From contig DALZ01000162.1 of the NCBI GenBank assembly GCA_002496955.1, forward strand, positions 1-9,453: DNA of 9,453 nt, read 5' to 3'. The notes beneath the pieces are model-generated. The model was not told the DNA's origin, ran no database searches, and saw only the letters and a list, made by a program, of their open reading frames with translations. Within the stretch, counting starts at the first letter, position 1, and each line of letters begins with the position of its first letter. This stretch comes from Euryarchaeota archaeon UBA128. GTDB taxonomy: Archaea; Thermoplasmatota; Poseidoniia; Poseidoniales; Poseidoniaceae. A program made the translations under genes and the position numbers. This document shows positions 1-6,784 of the stretch, one piece after another.

Positions 1-158
1 AGTATCTCGACTAAGTCATCCTTTCTCAGTCCATGTCTTCGCTCTAACAAGTCACCATTGTGGACGCTGGCGATATCAGCCAAACTTGGTGAACCCATCT
101 CTTCCCATATTGGAACTGCCCATTTCGGCAAATTGTAGTCGGTTTTTTTCTTCGCCAT
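1..158 (-). CDS. N-terminal part of an unidentified protein, cut by the window edge
   Basis: Reading the minus strand from the ATG at 158-156 gives 52 uninterrupted codons running off the left edge, so the gene is incomplete at its 3' end. The visible part begins MAKKKTDYNLPKWAVPIWEE and goes on through GSPSLADIA to a charged stretch rich in Arg, Lys, Asp and Glu. The start is lysine-rich, followed by an aromatic segment (Trp13, Trp18), with no signal peptide or membrane helix. I do not recognise the family. It is transcribed divergently from nog1 with 114 bases between the start codons. A weak TATA-like TTAAAG lies about 26 bases upstream of the ATG, which would suit a leaderless transcript. 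Confidence rests on the open frame and its position, not on homology. Confidence 0.6.
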   Translation of the reverse strand, partial: MAKKKTDYNLPKWAVPIWEEMGSPSLADIASVHNGDLLERRHGLRKDDLVEI

Positions 159-181
159 GATTGAACCTGTCGGCGAGCGTA

Positions 182-187
182 CTTTAA
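182..187 (-). promoter_or_regulatory. possible TATA element for the left-edge gene
   Basis: On the minus strand GGTTAAAGT is centred about 26 bases upstream of the ATG at 158. That is the spacing expected between an archaeal TATA box and the start site of a leaderless mRNA. The match to the consensus is poor and AT-rich hexamers are common here, so this is a weak call. Confidence 0.2.
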
Positions 188-272
188 CCTCGCTCTCAAA
201 ATTAGCAATCAAATTCCCAACTAGGGTATGGATTCTTGAACTATTGATTTCCAGCAGAAGATTGGGGATACC

Positions 273-1385
273 ATGAAAGTCTCTTGGCGTGCTTTACCAA
301 CAGTCCTCACAGAGGAAGAGTTGCTCGACAAAGCATTTGCTAGAGCAAAAAAAGCGGCTGATAGAGTAGATGATAGTGACCGGGTATTTAGGGTTAGGAA
401 GCAACTAAATCGCATGCTGCAAACCGCTTCTGATATTATCACAACTTATCTGATGGACACGGTAAATCAGTGGCCTTCACTCGACCAGTCGCCACAATTT
501 GACGTTTCGATGATTGATGCTTGTGTTGGATGTGACGATTACCGTCATCACCTTTCGATGCTACAATGGGCATCAAATCAGATTTCCAAAATAGCTACTC
601 AAAATAGCAAGAAGATAGTTAGAACTGCCAAAATCGAACTCATGCACGAGGCAAGGAGAGAAGCCTACGGTCGCATATCATCTATTGTCGGTCGTATTCG
701 TCCATCTCTAGTGTGGCTGGGAGAGTCCAGAGAAGTTCTCAAGAGATTGCCGAGTATCGACCAGTTATCTCCGTGTATTGTGGTCTGTGGGGCGCCAAAT
801 GTTGGTAAATCGGCTTTCATCTCAGCCCTAAGCTCGGGTAAGATGGAAGTAAATCACTATCCTTTTACCACCAAGCAAATTCACCTAGGCCACTTTACTT
901 TCAGACGGCTGCAATACCAGATGGTCGACACGCCTGGGTTATTGGACAGGCCGATGGAAAAGCGCAACGATATCGAGATGCAGGCGATATCTGCTTTGGA
1001 AAATTTAGGTTCATTAGTTCTATTTTTAATCGATGATAGCGAGAATTGTGGCATGTCAATGCAAGAGCAAAATAACCTGTTGGAGGAGATACTCGAATTA
1101 TTGGCGGAAACCACCGTTATGATTATCTCAACCAAAGCGGATCTCCATGATAATAAACCAGAGAACTGGGCAGAAGTCGAGCAGGCAGAGCGAGCATATC
1201 TAGAGAGCGGAGAGGAAAACTACCAAGAGTTGCCACTGCTGATTGACAGTAACGGATACATTACGATTTCAGCGCTGGAAAATGTCGGTATGGAAGCCCT
1301 TAAGCTGGAAATAGTTAGGCTGGTAAAAGACAATTCGCACCATGATCCGATGAGTTTGCCGGAAGGCTGGTATCGGTCTGAGTAG
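273..1385 (+). CDS. nog1: NOG1-family GTPase, large ribosomal subunit assembly
   Basis: This 370-residue protein has the NOG1 layout. An N-terminal helical region of about 165 residues opens with LPTVLTEEELLDKAF, and a TRAFAC-class GTPase domain follows. Visible motifs are the P-loop GAPNVGKS (173-180), switch threonines T199/T200 (FTTK), DTPG (219-222), TKAD at the G4 position (287-290) and ISA at G5 (332-334). The stretch DDSENCGMSMQEQ (254-266) corresponds to the NOG1 signature DPSExCGYxxxxQ. By family knowledge NOG1 proteins act in the cytoplasm on pre-50S/60S particles. The usual NKxD at G4 is TKAD here, a variant tolerated in other GTPases such as EngB. The ATG at 273 is chosen because an in-frame stop lies 36 bases upstream and the family begins near this point; GGGGA just before it is at best a weak ribosome site. 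The stop codon directly abuts the argS stop. Confidence 0.9.
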   Translation: MKVSWRALPTVLTEEELLDKAFARAKKAADRVDDSDRVFRVRKQLNRMLQTASDIITTYLMDTVNQWPSLDQSPQFDVSMIDACVGCDDYRHHLSMLQWASNQISKIATQNSKKIVRTAKIELMHEARREAYGRISSIVGRIRPSLVWLGESREVLKRLPSIDQLSPCIVVCGAPNVGKSAFISALSSGKMEVNHYPFTTKQIHLGHFTFRRLQYQMVDTPGLLDRPMEKRNDIEMQAISALENLGSLVLFLIDDSENCGMSMQEQNNLLEEILELLAETTVMIISTKADLHDNKPENWAEVEQAERAYLESGEENYQELPLLIDSNGYITISALENVGMEALKLEIVRLVKDNSHHDPMSLPEGWYRSE

Positions 1386-3152
1386 TCACATTTGGCTTAG
1401 TGGCACGATTCCTAAACCTTCCATACCGGATTTTAACAGGCTTGATGCGACTTGAGACACGGCAAAATAGGTTTGATTTATCGCACCATTCTGTATTACT
1501 TTACAATCTCGATAGAAACCATTGTAAGCGTTTGCTAGACTTAGCAGCTGATTAGCAAATAGGTTCGGTCGATTTTGTCCGACGGCTCTGGCCAGTAGAT
1601 CGTTATGACAGGCAATAACTCGAAGCAACTCATACATACTACCCGGAATCTCGGTATAATCGTAATCAACCGTATCATCTAGATTGTCAATTGCACGGCA
1701 TTTTTCTGCTATAGAACAACACCTAGTGTGGCTATACATGATGAATGGTGCTGAGTCAGAATCAAAGGATAGCGCTTCTTCCCAACGAAAAGTAAAACCC
1801 TTGTCTGGGCTTACTTTGATAATATTAAATCGGACAGCAGAGGTCCCGACTGCTTCACCTATTTGTGCAACTTGTTCGTCGCTGTAATCTGGGCGAATCT
1901 CTCTCACCACACTGGAAGCCTGGGATTTTGCCTCTTCAAGCAAGTCATCCATGAAAACAACATTTCCTTGTCGCGTTGACATTTTTCCCTCGGGCAATTT
2001 AATGAATGAGTAGAATAGCACCTCCGGCGATTTAAAGCCCAGTTCATTGAGGGTTAATGAGACCTGTTTTGATTGTAGTTTATGGTCCTCGCCTAATATG
2101 TTTATCAGATTCTCACACTGAGTAAACTTCCAGATGTGGTAAGCAATGTCTCTAGTGGCATAAAGTGAACTACCATCGCCTCGACGGTAGAAAAATTCTG
2201 TTTTACCTTTTAACCCTCTGGCGCCCAAGTCTAGGTATTCTGCTCCGTTTTCTGCAACACCATGAATCTCTAAACTAGCGAGTTTTTGCATTATCTCACC
2301 GACATCTCCATTTGTGACGAATAATGATTCCTTGGTAAATTGATCGAAATTAATTCTCAATCTAGCTAACGTCTCTAGCATGCCGTCGAGGACTGGTTGA
2401 TAGGCATTTTGAAAGGACTCTAGGACTGTATTATCCCCGTTTTCACTAGCGTGAACCATCGCCGATATTGCCTTTTCAATATCGGGTTTTTTTGCTTCAT
2501 CATTACGTAGTACTTGCGCGGCTTGATACCATCTTACTCGGTCGTGGTCTGGTTTATTTTCCCATGTAGGATTTACCGGCTCTCGATTTGTCAAAATTAC
2601 ATTTACCTCCTCGGTGCTGAGGTTTGCCAGCGCCCAAGCAAGCACAGCGACCTGCTTGCCCATATCATCAACGTAGTATTCAGCACATACTTCGTTCCCA
2701 TGCAGCCTATGGAGTCTGACCAGAGTGTCGCCTAAAATTGCGTTTCTTGCCCTACCAACATGGAAGGGACCGTTCGGGTTTGCCGAGGTATGTTCAATCA
2801 AGACCGACTTACTCCCTGTTGGATTTCGACCCTCTGCATCTCCTACCCTGACATTTCCAGCAATAACATATTCTGCTAACCAACTCGGTGAGCTCTTGAA
2901 ATTCAGGTAACCTGAGGTTGAATTAATATCAGTTATTTCATTGGTTTGGGGAATTCTGGATTGAAGTTCTTCGGCTACAACATCAGGAGCCATCCCTAAT
3001 TGTTTAGCAAAAGCAAAGCACGGAAGCGATAAATCTCCCATCGATTTCTCTCGAGAGGGAGCGATCATGTTCCGCCAATGGTCACCAACCACTCCTAACT
3101 CTGCCAGTGCAGGTTCAACAAGTTGTTCAACAAAAGGGCGCAAAATTTCCAT
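1386..3152 (-). CDS. argS: arginyl-tRNA synthetase
   Basis: This 588-residue class I synthetase charges tRNA-Arg with arginine in the cytoplasm. An ArgS-specific N-terminal tRNA-binding domain (about 1-110) is followed by the Rossmann catalytic core. The HIGH motif appears as HVGR (131-134) within SANPNGPFHVGRARNAILGD, the usual ArgS form. The second signature is KMSTR (390-394) in LPEGKMSTRQGNVV, the variant common in archaeal ArgS. The C-terminal helical anticodon-binding domain contains MYSHTRCCSI (472-481) and ends in LGIVPLSQM, resembling the conserved LGIxxPxxM terminus. Length is normal and no key segment is missing. It begins 4 nt after the prf1 stop with no Shine-Dalgarno sequence in that gap, so expression probably depends on the prf1 transcript. 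It converges on nog1 with zero spacing. Confidence 0.97.
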   Translation of the reverse strand: MEILRPFVEQLVEPALAELGVVGDHWRNMIAPSREKSMGDLSLPCFAFAKQLGMAPDVVAEELQSRIPQTNEITDINSTSGYLNFKSSPSWLAEYVIAGNVRVGDAEGRNPTGSKSVLIEHTSANPNGPFHVGRARNAILGDTLVRLHRLHGNEVCAEYYVDDMGKQVAVLAWALANLSTEEVNVILTNREPVNPTWENKPDHDRVRWYQAAQVLRNDEAKKPDIEKAISAMVHASENGDNTVLESFQNAYQPVLDGMLETLARLRINFDQFTKESLFVTNGDVGEIMQKLASLEIHGVAENGAEYLDLGARGLKGKTEFFYRRGDGSSLYATRDIAYHIWKFTQCENLINILGEDHKLQSKQVSLTLNELGFKSPEVLFYSFIKLPEGKMSTRQGNVVFMDDLLEEAKSQASSVVREIRPDYSDEQVAQIGEAVGTSAVRFNIIKVSPDKGFTFRWEEALSFDSDSAPFIMYSHTRCCSIAEKCRAIDNLDDTVDYDYTEIPGSMYELLRVIACHNDLLARAVGQNRPNLFANQLLSLANAYNGFYRDCKVIQNGAINQTYFAVSQVASSLLKSGMEGLGIVPLSQM

Positions 3153-3156
3153 GCTA

Positions 3157-4404
3157 TCACATCACAGGGTATCTTAGAATTGCTGCTAGACCGCCAAAGC
3201 CCTGCATTAACTGGGACCCTTCCTCAGTGTCTGTGGAGATAAAGGATACTCCGGAGTTGCCTTTCCCAGCCATTGTGCTCAACTCATCAATAAGGGAAAT
3301 GCTACTCAACTCTTTGACGTTATCTTTGTTTGTGTCGCATTTTTTACACCCCGGTAATTCTTGTGTGCGAGTCAATGAAACTTTCCAGTCATGGCCGCAG
3401 GTGTTGCATTGTAAGTGAACGGAATTTTTGCGCATCCCCTCAGAAATTAACAGCGTATCTACTGCACCCATATCAAGCGCTTTTTTTATCATCATTTCGC
3501 CATATGTTGCTTTTGGGTGAGCTTTGACCAATTCCTCAAGGAACCTGTTCATCAACTGGCGTTCTGCATCCAATTCTATCTCACCCATTAGCGTGCCTGC
3601 ATTATCAACAAGTTCTCTTACGCCACTCTCGTTAGAATAGCCGACATCGAAGGTGGTTTTGGCAATTTTTTTGGCTATTTCATGATGGAAGTAATCATTC
3701 TTCACAACGAAGTCTTTGGTGGCTCCAGGTCCACCGATAATCACCGCCTGTATGTTCTCAAGGTTTGGCAGCCAATATGAGCATGCATGCTCTGTTGCAC
3801 GCTTGAAAAAATTATGCGCAGCCTCTTCAATCAATCGCTCGAATCGCTGAGCTGATTGTCCTCCTTGACGGTGTTTCCCCATTATGTTTGATACAAGATG
3901 TTCTTGCACATGGATTCTTTTGCCAGATGCAATACCATAAGCCGCTTCTGCGCGGTCAATGACGAACAAAGCATACGATTTCTTGTCAACTAACATATCT
4001 TCTAATTGGGTCAGTTCAAAAGTAGAGTCGCATCTATACCTGAATGACAGCAGGGCCTGTGGTAGATCATCTACAACGACATTGACCATCCGAGTTTTGT
4101 TGTTGCCGATTATTATCGCACCAACAAATAATGCGAGACCATTTTCGCCCGGAGTTTTGAATCTATTTAGGCTCGAAATCGCTGATTCAATGGCCCCTTG
4201 AACATTTTTCTTGGTGCCCTTGGATTTGATATTCGCTGCTTGCCCATGTTCGTTTTGCAGCATCGTCCTTGCATCTGAAATCTGACGGTCAGGAGGGATT
4301 ATTATGGTTACTAATTCGGTGCCAAATCCTTTCATTTCCCGGAGTTCTTCCAAAGCAATCTTCAGCCTCAGCCGTTTAGTTGCGATATCTGTATCAGCCG
4401 ACAT
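3157..4404 (-). CDS. prf1: peptide chain release factor aRF1
   Basis: aRF1 recognises all three stop codons and triggers hydrolysis of peptidyl-tRNA, working with aEF1A/Pelota-cycle factors and ABCE1. Numbering from the ATG at 4404 (415 residues), domain 1 has NIKS (58-61) and the YxCxxxF stop-codon motif (Y123, C125, F129). Domain 2 has the catalytic GGQ (181-183) within GKHRQGGQSAQRF. Domain 3 carries a C4 zinc mini-domain (C333, C336, C353, C356), as is usual in archaea. It ends with the conserved TDTEEGSQLMQGFGGLAAILRY. A TTG three bases further upstream could also start translation. GGAGGA lies 6 nt before the ATG but only 3 nt before that TTG, so the ATG is preferred. It heads an operon with argS and diverges from the UMP kinase gene. 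Confidence 0.97.
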   Translation of the reverse strand: MSADTDIATKRLRLKIALEELREMKGFGTELVTIIIPPDRQISDARTMLQNEHGQAANIKSKGTKKNVQGAIESAISSLNRFKTPGENGLALFVGAIIIGNNKTRMVNVVVDDLPQALLSFRYRCDSTFELTQLEDMLVDKKSYALFVIDRAEAAYGIASGKRIHVQEHLVSNIMGKHRQGGQSAQRFERLIEEAAHNFFKRATEHACSYWLPNLENIQAVIIGGPGATKDFVVKNDYFHHEIAKKIAKTTFDVGYSNESGVRELVDNAGTLMGEIELDAERQLMNRFLEELVKAHPKATYGEMMIKKALDMGAVDTLLISEGMRKNSVHLQCNTCGHDWKVSLTRTQELPGCKKCDTNKDNVKELSSISLIDELSTMAGKGNSGVSFISTDTEEGSQLMQGFGGLAAILRYPVM

Positions 4405-4410
4405 CAAGAC

Positions 4411-4416
4411 TCCTCC
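4411..4416 (-). promoter_or_regulatory. strong Shine-Dalgarno site of prf1
   Basis: On the minus strand GGAGGA is followed by GTCTTG and then the ATG at 4404. The 6-nt spacer suits the ATG and argues against the in-frame TTG at 4407. This is the best ribosome-binding match I saw in the window. Confidence 0.8.
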
Positions 4417-4446
4417 AATGACTGGGCGTTGGATGTAGCACTTGAA

Positions 4447-4461
4447 GCCTCCCTTCGAGGC
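4447..4461. other. small inverted repeat between prf1 and the UMP kinase
   Basis: GCCTC and GAGGC form a five-base-pair stem around a five-base loop (CCTTC on the plus strand). It lies 43 bases upstream of the prf1 start. If transcription begins near the AT-rich box at 4481-4496, it would sit at the very 5' end of the prf1 leader. It is short enough to be chance; no T-tract accompanies it, so it is not called a terminator. Confidence 0.25.
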
Positions 4462-4480
4462 ATGAGTAAATCAGGTGTAA

Positions 4481-4501
4481 TCTAAATTTCATAAGTTATT
4501 T
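4481..4501. promoter_or_regulatory. AT-rich divergent promoter region, prf1 / UMP kinase
   Basis: The stretch TCTAAATTTCATAAGTTATTT is the most AT-rich part of the 136-base gap between the two divergent start codons. AAATTTAG read leftwards could serve prf1, giving a leader of about 54 bases. TTTCATAAG read rightwards could place a start site near 4516. Neither matches the archaeal TATA consensus closely, so positions are approximate. Confidence 0.25.
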
Positions 4502-4540
4502 GATGCGATAGTCTAAATGCTTTACATCAAACGACAAATC

Positions 4541-5245
4541 ATGAGACCTCCCCAAATACTAGCGTTGGGAGGGAGTCTGCTCAGGCCTGAGGAGTCGGAA
4601 AACCGGCAATTATGGCTGGGAAAATTGAGGCAACTGGCAGTTCACATTGAAGGCAATTCACGAAAATTAGGTATCGTTATTGGTGGCGGTTTGCCCGCTC
4701 GTGAAGGTATTGAGTTGGCAAAAAACGTGATGAGTAATCCTGACTGCCTCGACGAAGTCGGTATCGCAGCCACTAGATTGAACGCGACAATCATTCAACA
4801 GATATTGATTGAAATTGGGTGTAACGTGGCACCTGTAATACCACATGACACAAATTCAGCATCTGAATTACTAGCAAATTATAATTTTGTGATTATGGGA
4901 GGAACAAAACCCGGTCAAACTACTGATGCTGTTGCTGTTACCTTGGCGCGTGACTGTTCCGCTGCTGAGTGCATAATCGCCACCAATGTTAGTCATGTTT
5001 ATGATAAGGATCCAAATACTTTCCCAGACGCTAAACCATTCACTGAAATGTCGATTGACGAGTTGATTGAGATCACAGGAACTGAGCGTATGGCTCCTGG
5101 TCAATCTGCAGTGGTTGACCCGGTGGCAGTAAATATAGCCTCAGTAAGCAACATTAATTTGGCGGTTCTGGATGGCAGAAAAGTTGATTTAATCGAGGCA
5201 GCTTTGGATGGTGAAGAGTTCTACGGCACCTTAGTAAGGAGTTGA
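4541..5245 (+). CDS. pyrH: archaeal-type uridylate kinase (UMP kinase)
   Basis: This amino-acid-kinase-fold enzyme phosphorylates UMP to UDP for pyrimidine nucleotide synthesis. Numbering from the ATG at 4541 (234 residues), GGS (10-12) and GGG (48-50) are glycine loops for the phosphate groups. DEVGIAATRLNA (71-82) matches the archaeal PyrH block DxxGIxATRLNA. GGTKPGQTTD (120-129) is the UMP-binding loop and TNVSHVYDKDP (148-158) the nucleotide-binding segment. An upstream in-frame ATG at 4517 would add eight residues (MLYIKRQI). I prefer 4541 because related enzymes start about ten residues before the first GGS. Neither ATG has a Shine-Dalgarno sequence, and a leaderless start at 4517 cannot be excluded. 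It overlaps no neighbour; the next gene's ribosome site lies inside its last codons, so the two are probably co-translated. Confidence 0.88.
   Translation: MRPPQILALGGSLLRPEESENRQLWLGKLRQLAVHIEGNSRKLGIVIGGGLPAREGIELAKNVMSNPDCLDEVGIAATRLNATIIQQILIEIGCNVAPVIPHDTNSASELLANYNFVIMGGTKPGQTTDAVAVTLARDCSAAECIIATNVSHVYDKDPNTFPDAKPFTEMSIDELIEITGTERMAPGQSAVVDPVAVNIASVSNINLAVLDGRKVDLIEAALDGEEFYGTLVRS
5236..5241 (+). promoter_or_regulatory. Shine-Dalgarno site of the zinc-ribbon membrane protein
   Basis: AAGGAG lies 8 nt before the ATG at 5250 and inside the last codons of the UMP kinase gene. It supports the chosen start and suggests that the small gene is translated from the kinase mRNA. Confidence 0.7.
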
Positions 5246-5249
5246 TTAC

Positions 5250-5516
5250 ATGGTGGATGTAAAGAAAATTAAAGAGAATGTATCAAAGGTTACCAACCGG
5301 ATTTCCAGCAGTAAACTACCGACACATAAACACTGCCGAATATGTGGGACATCGATATCTCCAAGCTCAGATCCAAGAGTGTGTAAAGCTCAGGATTGTA
5401 TCGATCAGCACGAGAAAAATACCCGTAATGAAAAGCAAATGCGAATTTGGATGTTCATCTTCTTTGGCATATTTGCATTTATTTTCCTGAGCTCGATTCT
5501 TCGGCAAATAGTATAA
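5250..5516 (+). CDS. small C4 zinc-ribbon protein with one C-terminal membrane helix
   Basis: The 88-residue product has a basic N-terminal stretch (1-28) and a C4 metal site: C29 and C32 in CRICG, then C45 and C50 in CKAQDC. A charged linker (DQHEKNTRNEKQMR) leads to a single hydrophobic helix (about 66-84, IWMFIFFGIFAFIFLSSIL) ending three to four residues before the C-terminus. This resembles the archaeal DUF2116-type Zn-ribbon proteins, which also pair a CxxCG ribbon with a terminal helix; that assignment is from memory of the pattern. The expected topology is tail-anchored with the ribbon in the cytoplasm, since there is no signal peptide. Function is unknown. It follows the UMP kinase by 4 nt and has its own strong ribosome site. 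Its stop codon is one base from the stop of the convergent gene. Confidence 0.85.
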   Translation: MVDVKKIKENVSKVTNRISSSKLPTHKHCRICGTSISPSSDPRVCKAQDCIDQHEKNTRNEKQMRIWMFIFFGIFAFIFLSSILRQIV

Positions 5517-5517
5517 T

Positions 5518-6024
5518 TTAGTCGCTTGTTGATTCATCAATCATTGATTCAGCCGCAGTTTCATCCATTCTTTCTTCGCCAACTGATTTTAGCCGATCGC
5601 CTAAGCGAAATAGGGACTCCACCGCTTCCTCTATTGATTTATTTTGCTTCAGGAATCTTATTGTTGGCCAACCACAATCAATTATTTCTGGGTCAATAGT
5701 GTTCTCTTCTATCCATGCCGAACAGGCATTACCGTGGCATAAAGCACTAAAATTATCAACATCAATCCAGAATGTTCGCCTGCCACAAACAGGACAGTCC
5801 TTACATTCCATAGTCGACAGAACAGTCATCGCTTCTTCCCCCACTATATCAATATCCCAAACTACAACGCTACAGTTTGTCAGCAACATTTGCTCACTTT
5901 TTTTTAGGAAAGCACGTAAAACTTGCCATGCAGTCTCTTCGGAACTAAAGCAACCTAGCCCTATGGTCCCACCATCTTCTTCCGTGACAGACGGGACGAA
6001 AACCCTCTGAACTGCTTCGCCCAT
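5518..6024 (-). CDS. uncharacterised protein with a central zinc-finger-like motif
   Basis: I do not recognise this gene. From the ATG at 6024 it encodes 168 residues; an in-frame GTG at 6033 would give 171. The first half is mixed alpha/beta in character (FVPSVTEEDGG, then a hydrophobic SVVVWDIDIVG strand). In the middle CPVCGRR (C77, C80) and CHGNAC (C96, C101), with another Cys at 74, could form a zinc site. The spacing is loosely like the CPxCxxxxxxF...CxxxxC arrangement of primase/topoisomerase-type zinc ribbons. A helical segment (IEEAVESLFRLGDRL) and a very acidic tail rich in Glu, Asp and Ser follow. No membrane helix or signal peptide is seen. It is the last gene of the parvulin-folB operon, 34 bases (to the ATG) downstream of folB, and converges on the zinc-ribbon membrane gene. 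Confidence 0.75.
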   Translation of the reverse strand: MGEAVQRVFVPSVTEEDGGTIGLGCFSSEETAWQVLRAFLKKSEQMLLTNCSVVVWDIDIVGEEAMTVLSTMECKDCPVCGRRTFWIDVDNFSALCHGNACSAWIEENTIDPEIIDCGWPTIRFLKQNKSIEEAVESLFRLGDRLKSVGEERMDETAAESMIDESTSD

Positions 6025-6042
6025 GCGCCTCACAAATCAATC

Positions 6043-6055
6043 AATTGTATCAATT
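6043..6055. repeat. short inverted repeat between folB and the downstream gene
   Basis: AATTGTATCAATT has perfect five-base complementary arms (AATTG/CAATT) around TAT. It lies in the short gap downstream of the folB stop. It is AT-rich and weak, and no T-tract follows. It could be an internal processing or regulatory site, or chance. Confidence 0.15.
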
Positions 6056-6058
6056 CTC

Positions 6059-6415
6059 TCATTCAAATGGCCACACAGCCTCAACTACGGCTAATCCGCT
6101 CTCATGCGGTAACTGTGCGCTTGGTTTCTCAATGCGGATATCAATGCGTTTGACGAGTTGATTTTTACTGATTTCAGTGAACATTTTTTCCATCATTGTT
6201 TCCATTAGTTTTATTGGCGGTGAATTAGCAATAATTTCGAAAGCAACATTTTGCAAATCGGCATAATTAACAGTCTGGGATAGGTTATCATCAAACCGAT
6301 GGTTGGTTATCTCAACCCAAATAGTTACAACAAATGGTTGGGGGTTTTCATGCTCAAATTCGTATGCACCGTGCCTGCCATACACCGTGTAATTTTCAAT
6401 ACCGATTTTGAACAT
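6059..6415 (-). CDS. folB: dihydroneopterin aldolase-like protein (FolB family)
   Basis: FolB cleaves 7,8-dihydroneopterin to 6-hydroxymethyl-7,8-dihydropterin and glycolaldehyde in pterin/folate synthesis. The 118-residue length is typical. Aligning by eye with the S. aureus enzyme, YGRHGAYEFE (12-21) matches YGYHGALSAE, placing E21 at catalytic Glu22. VNYADL (49-54) matches the conserved Tyr region (Y51 for Tyr54). LMETM (70-74) carries the pterin-binding Glu (E72 for Glu74), and IEKPSAQLP (95-103) provides the catalytic Lys (K97 for Lys100). All catalytic positions are present, so it should be active; the related epimerase FolX is the main alternative. The parvulin TAA directly abuts this ATG, so translation is probably coupled. 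The family is typically bacterial, and many archaea use the unrelated MptD for this step. Confidence 0.85.
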   Translation of the reverse strand: MFKIGIENYTVYGRHGAYEFEHENPQPFVVTIWVEITNHRFDDNLSQTVNYADLQNVAFEIIANSPPIKLMETMMEKMFTEISKNQLVKRIDIRIEKPSAQLPHESGLAVVEAVWPFE

Positions 6416-6706
6416 TTATTCATCTTCCCTTTCATGAACCCATATAAGGTGGTAGCCGAACTGTGATTTTACTGGCTCGGAAGTTGTAGAAAGCGGTATG
6501 CTCCAAACGGCTTCATCAAATTCTCTAACCATCTTGCCTTTTCTAAACCATCCTAAGTCCCCGCCTGATTGGGACGATGGGCAGTTGCTTTTCTTCCGAG
6601 CGAGTTTTTGAAATTCCTTTAATTTAGATATCTTTTGTTTAATTTGTAGCGCCTCTGACTTAGAGGGAACAAGGATATGCGATGCCCATGCGCTAGGAGC
6701 CACCAT
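6416..6706 (-). CDS. single-domain parvulin peptidyl-prolyl cis-trans isomerase
   Basis: The 96-residue product is one rotamase domain with no signal peptide, so it should act in the cytoplasm on protein folding. Diagnostic positions are H10 in ASHILV, C42 in KKSNCPS (the Pin1 Cys113 position), GGDLGWF (48-54), F63 in REFDEAVW and GYHLIWV (84-90, with active-site H86), ending near VHER. Length and layout match stand-alone parvulins such as E. coli PpiC and the Cenarchaeum enzyme. The ATG at 6706 is chosen because an in-frame TAA lies nine codons upstream and the domain starts directly. It is the first gene of a three-gene minus-strand group with folB and the unknown zinc-motif gene. A good archaeal TATA match lies about 75 bases upstream. 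Confidence 0.9.
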   Translation of the reverse strand: MVAPSAWASHILVPSKSEALQIKQKISKLKEFQKLARKKSNCPSSQSGGDLGWFRKGKMVREFDEAVWSIPLSTTSEPVKSQFGYHLIWVHEREDE

Positions 6707-6775
6707 GTCTAAGCCTATATTATTCTGTTATTGAATTTCACTGCCCAGAGTGTGACCTATGGTTCAAGATATTAG

Positions 6776-6784
6776 ATTTATATT
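6776..6784 (-). promoter_or_regulatory. TATA-box candidate for the parvulin-folB operon
   Basis: On the minus strand AATATAAAT is a good archaeal TATA-like sequence, in the 103-base gap between ubiX and the parvulin gene. Transcription would start about 25 bases further on, near 6754, leaving a leader of roughly 48 bases before the ATG at 6706. A second AT-rich run at 6715-6725 is too close to the ATG to act as its TATA box. No terminator is evident behind ubiX. Confidence 0.4.

Noticed and set aside
881..1135. Minus-strand open frame inside nog1
   Set aside because: It lies entirely opposite the GTPase domain, has no recognisable domain and no promoter or ribosome site. It is a shadow of the real gene.
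3107..3418. Plus-strand open frame of 103 codons across the prf1/argS junction
   Set aside because: It runs antisense over two firmly identified genes and shows no domain or start signal.
4447..4461. Inverted repeat considered as a transcription terminator
   Set aside because: It lies between two divergent starts, so no transcript should end there, and no T-tract follows.
5699..6010. Plus-strand open frame of 103 codons opposite the unknown zinc-motif gene
   Set aside because: Its translation has no family features, while the minus-strand frame shows paired cysteines and fits the operon spacing.
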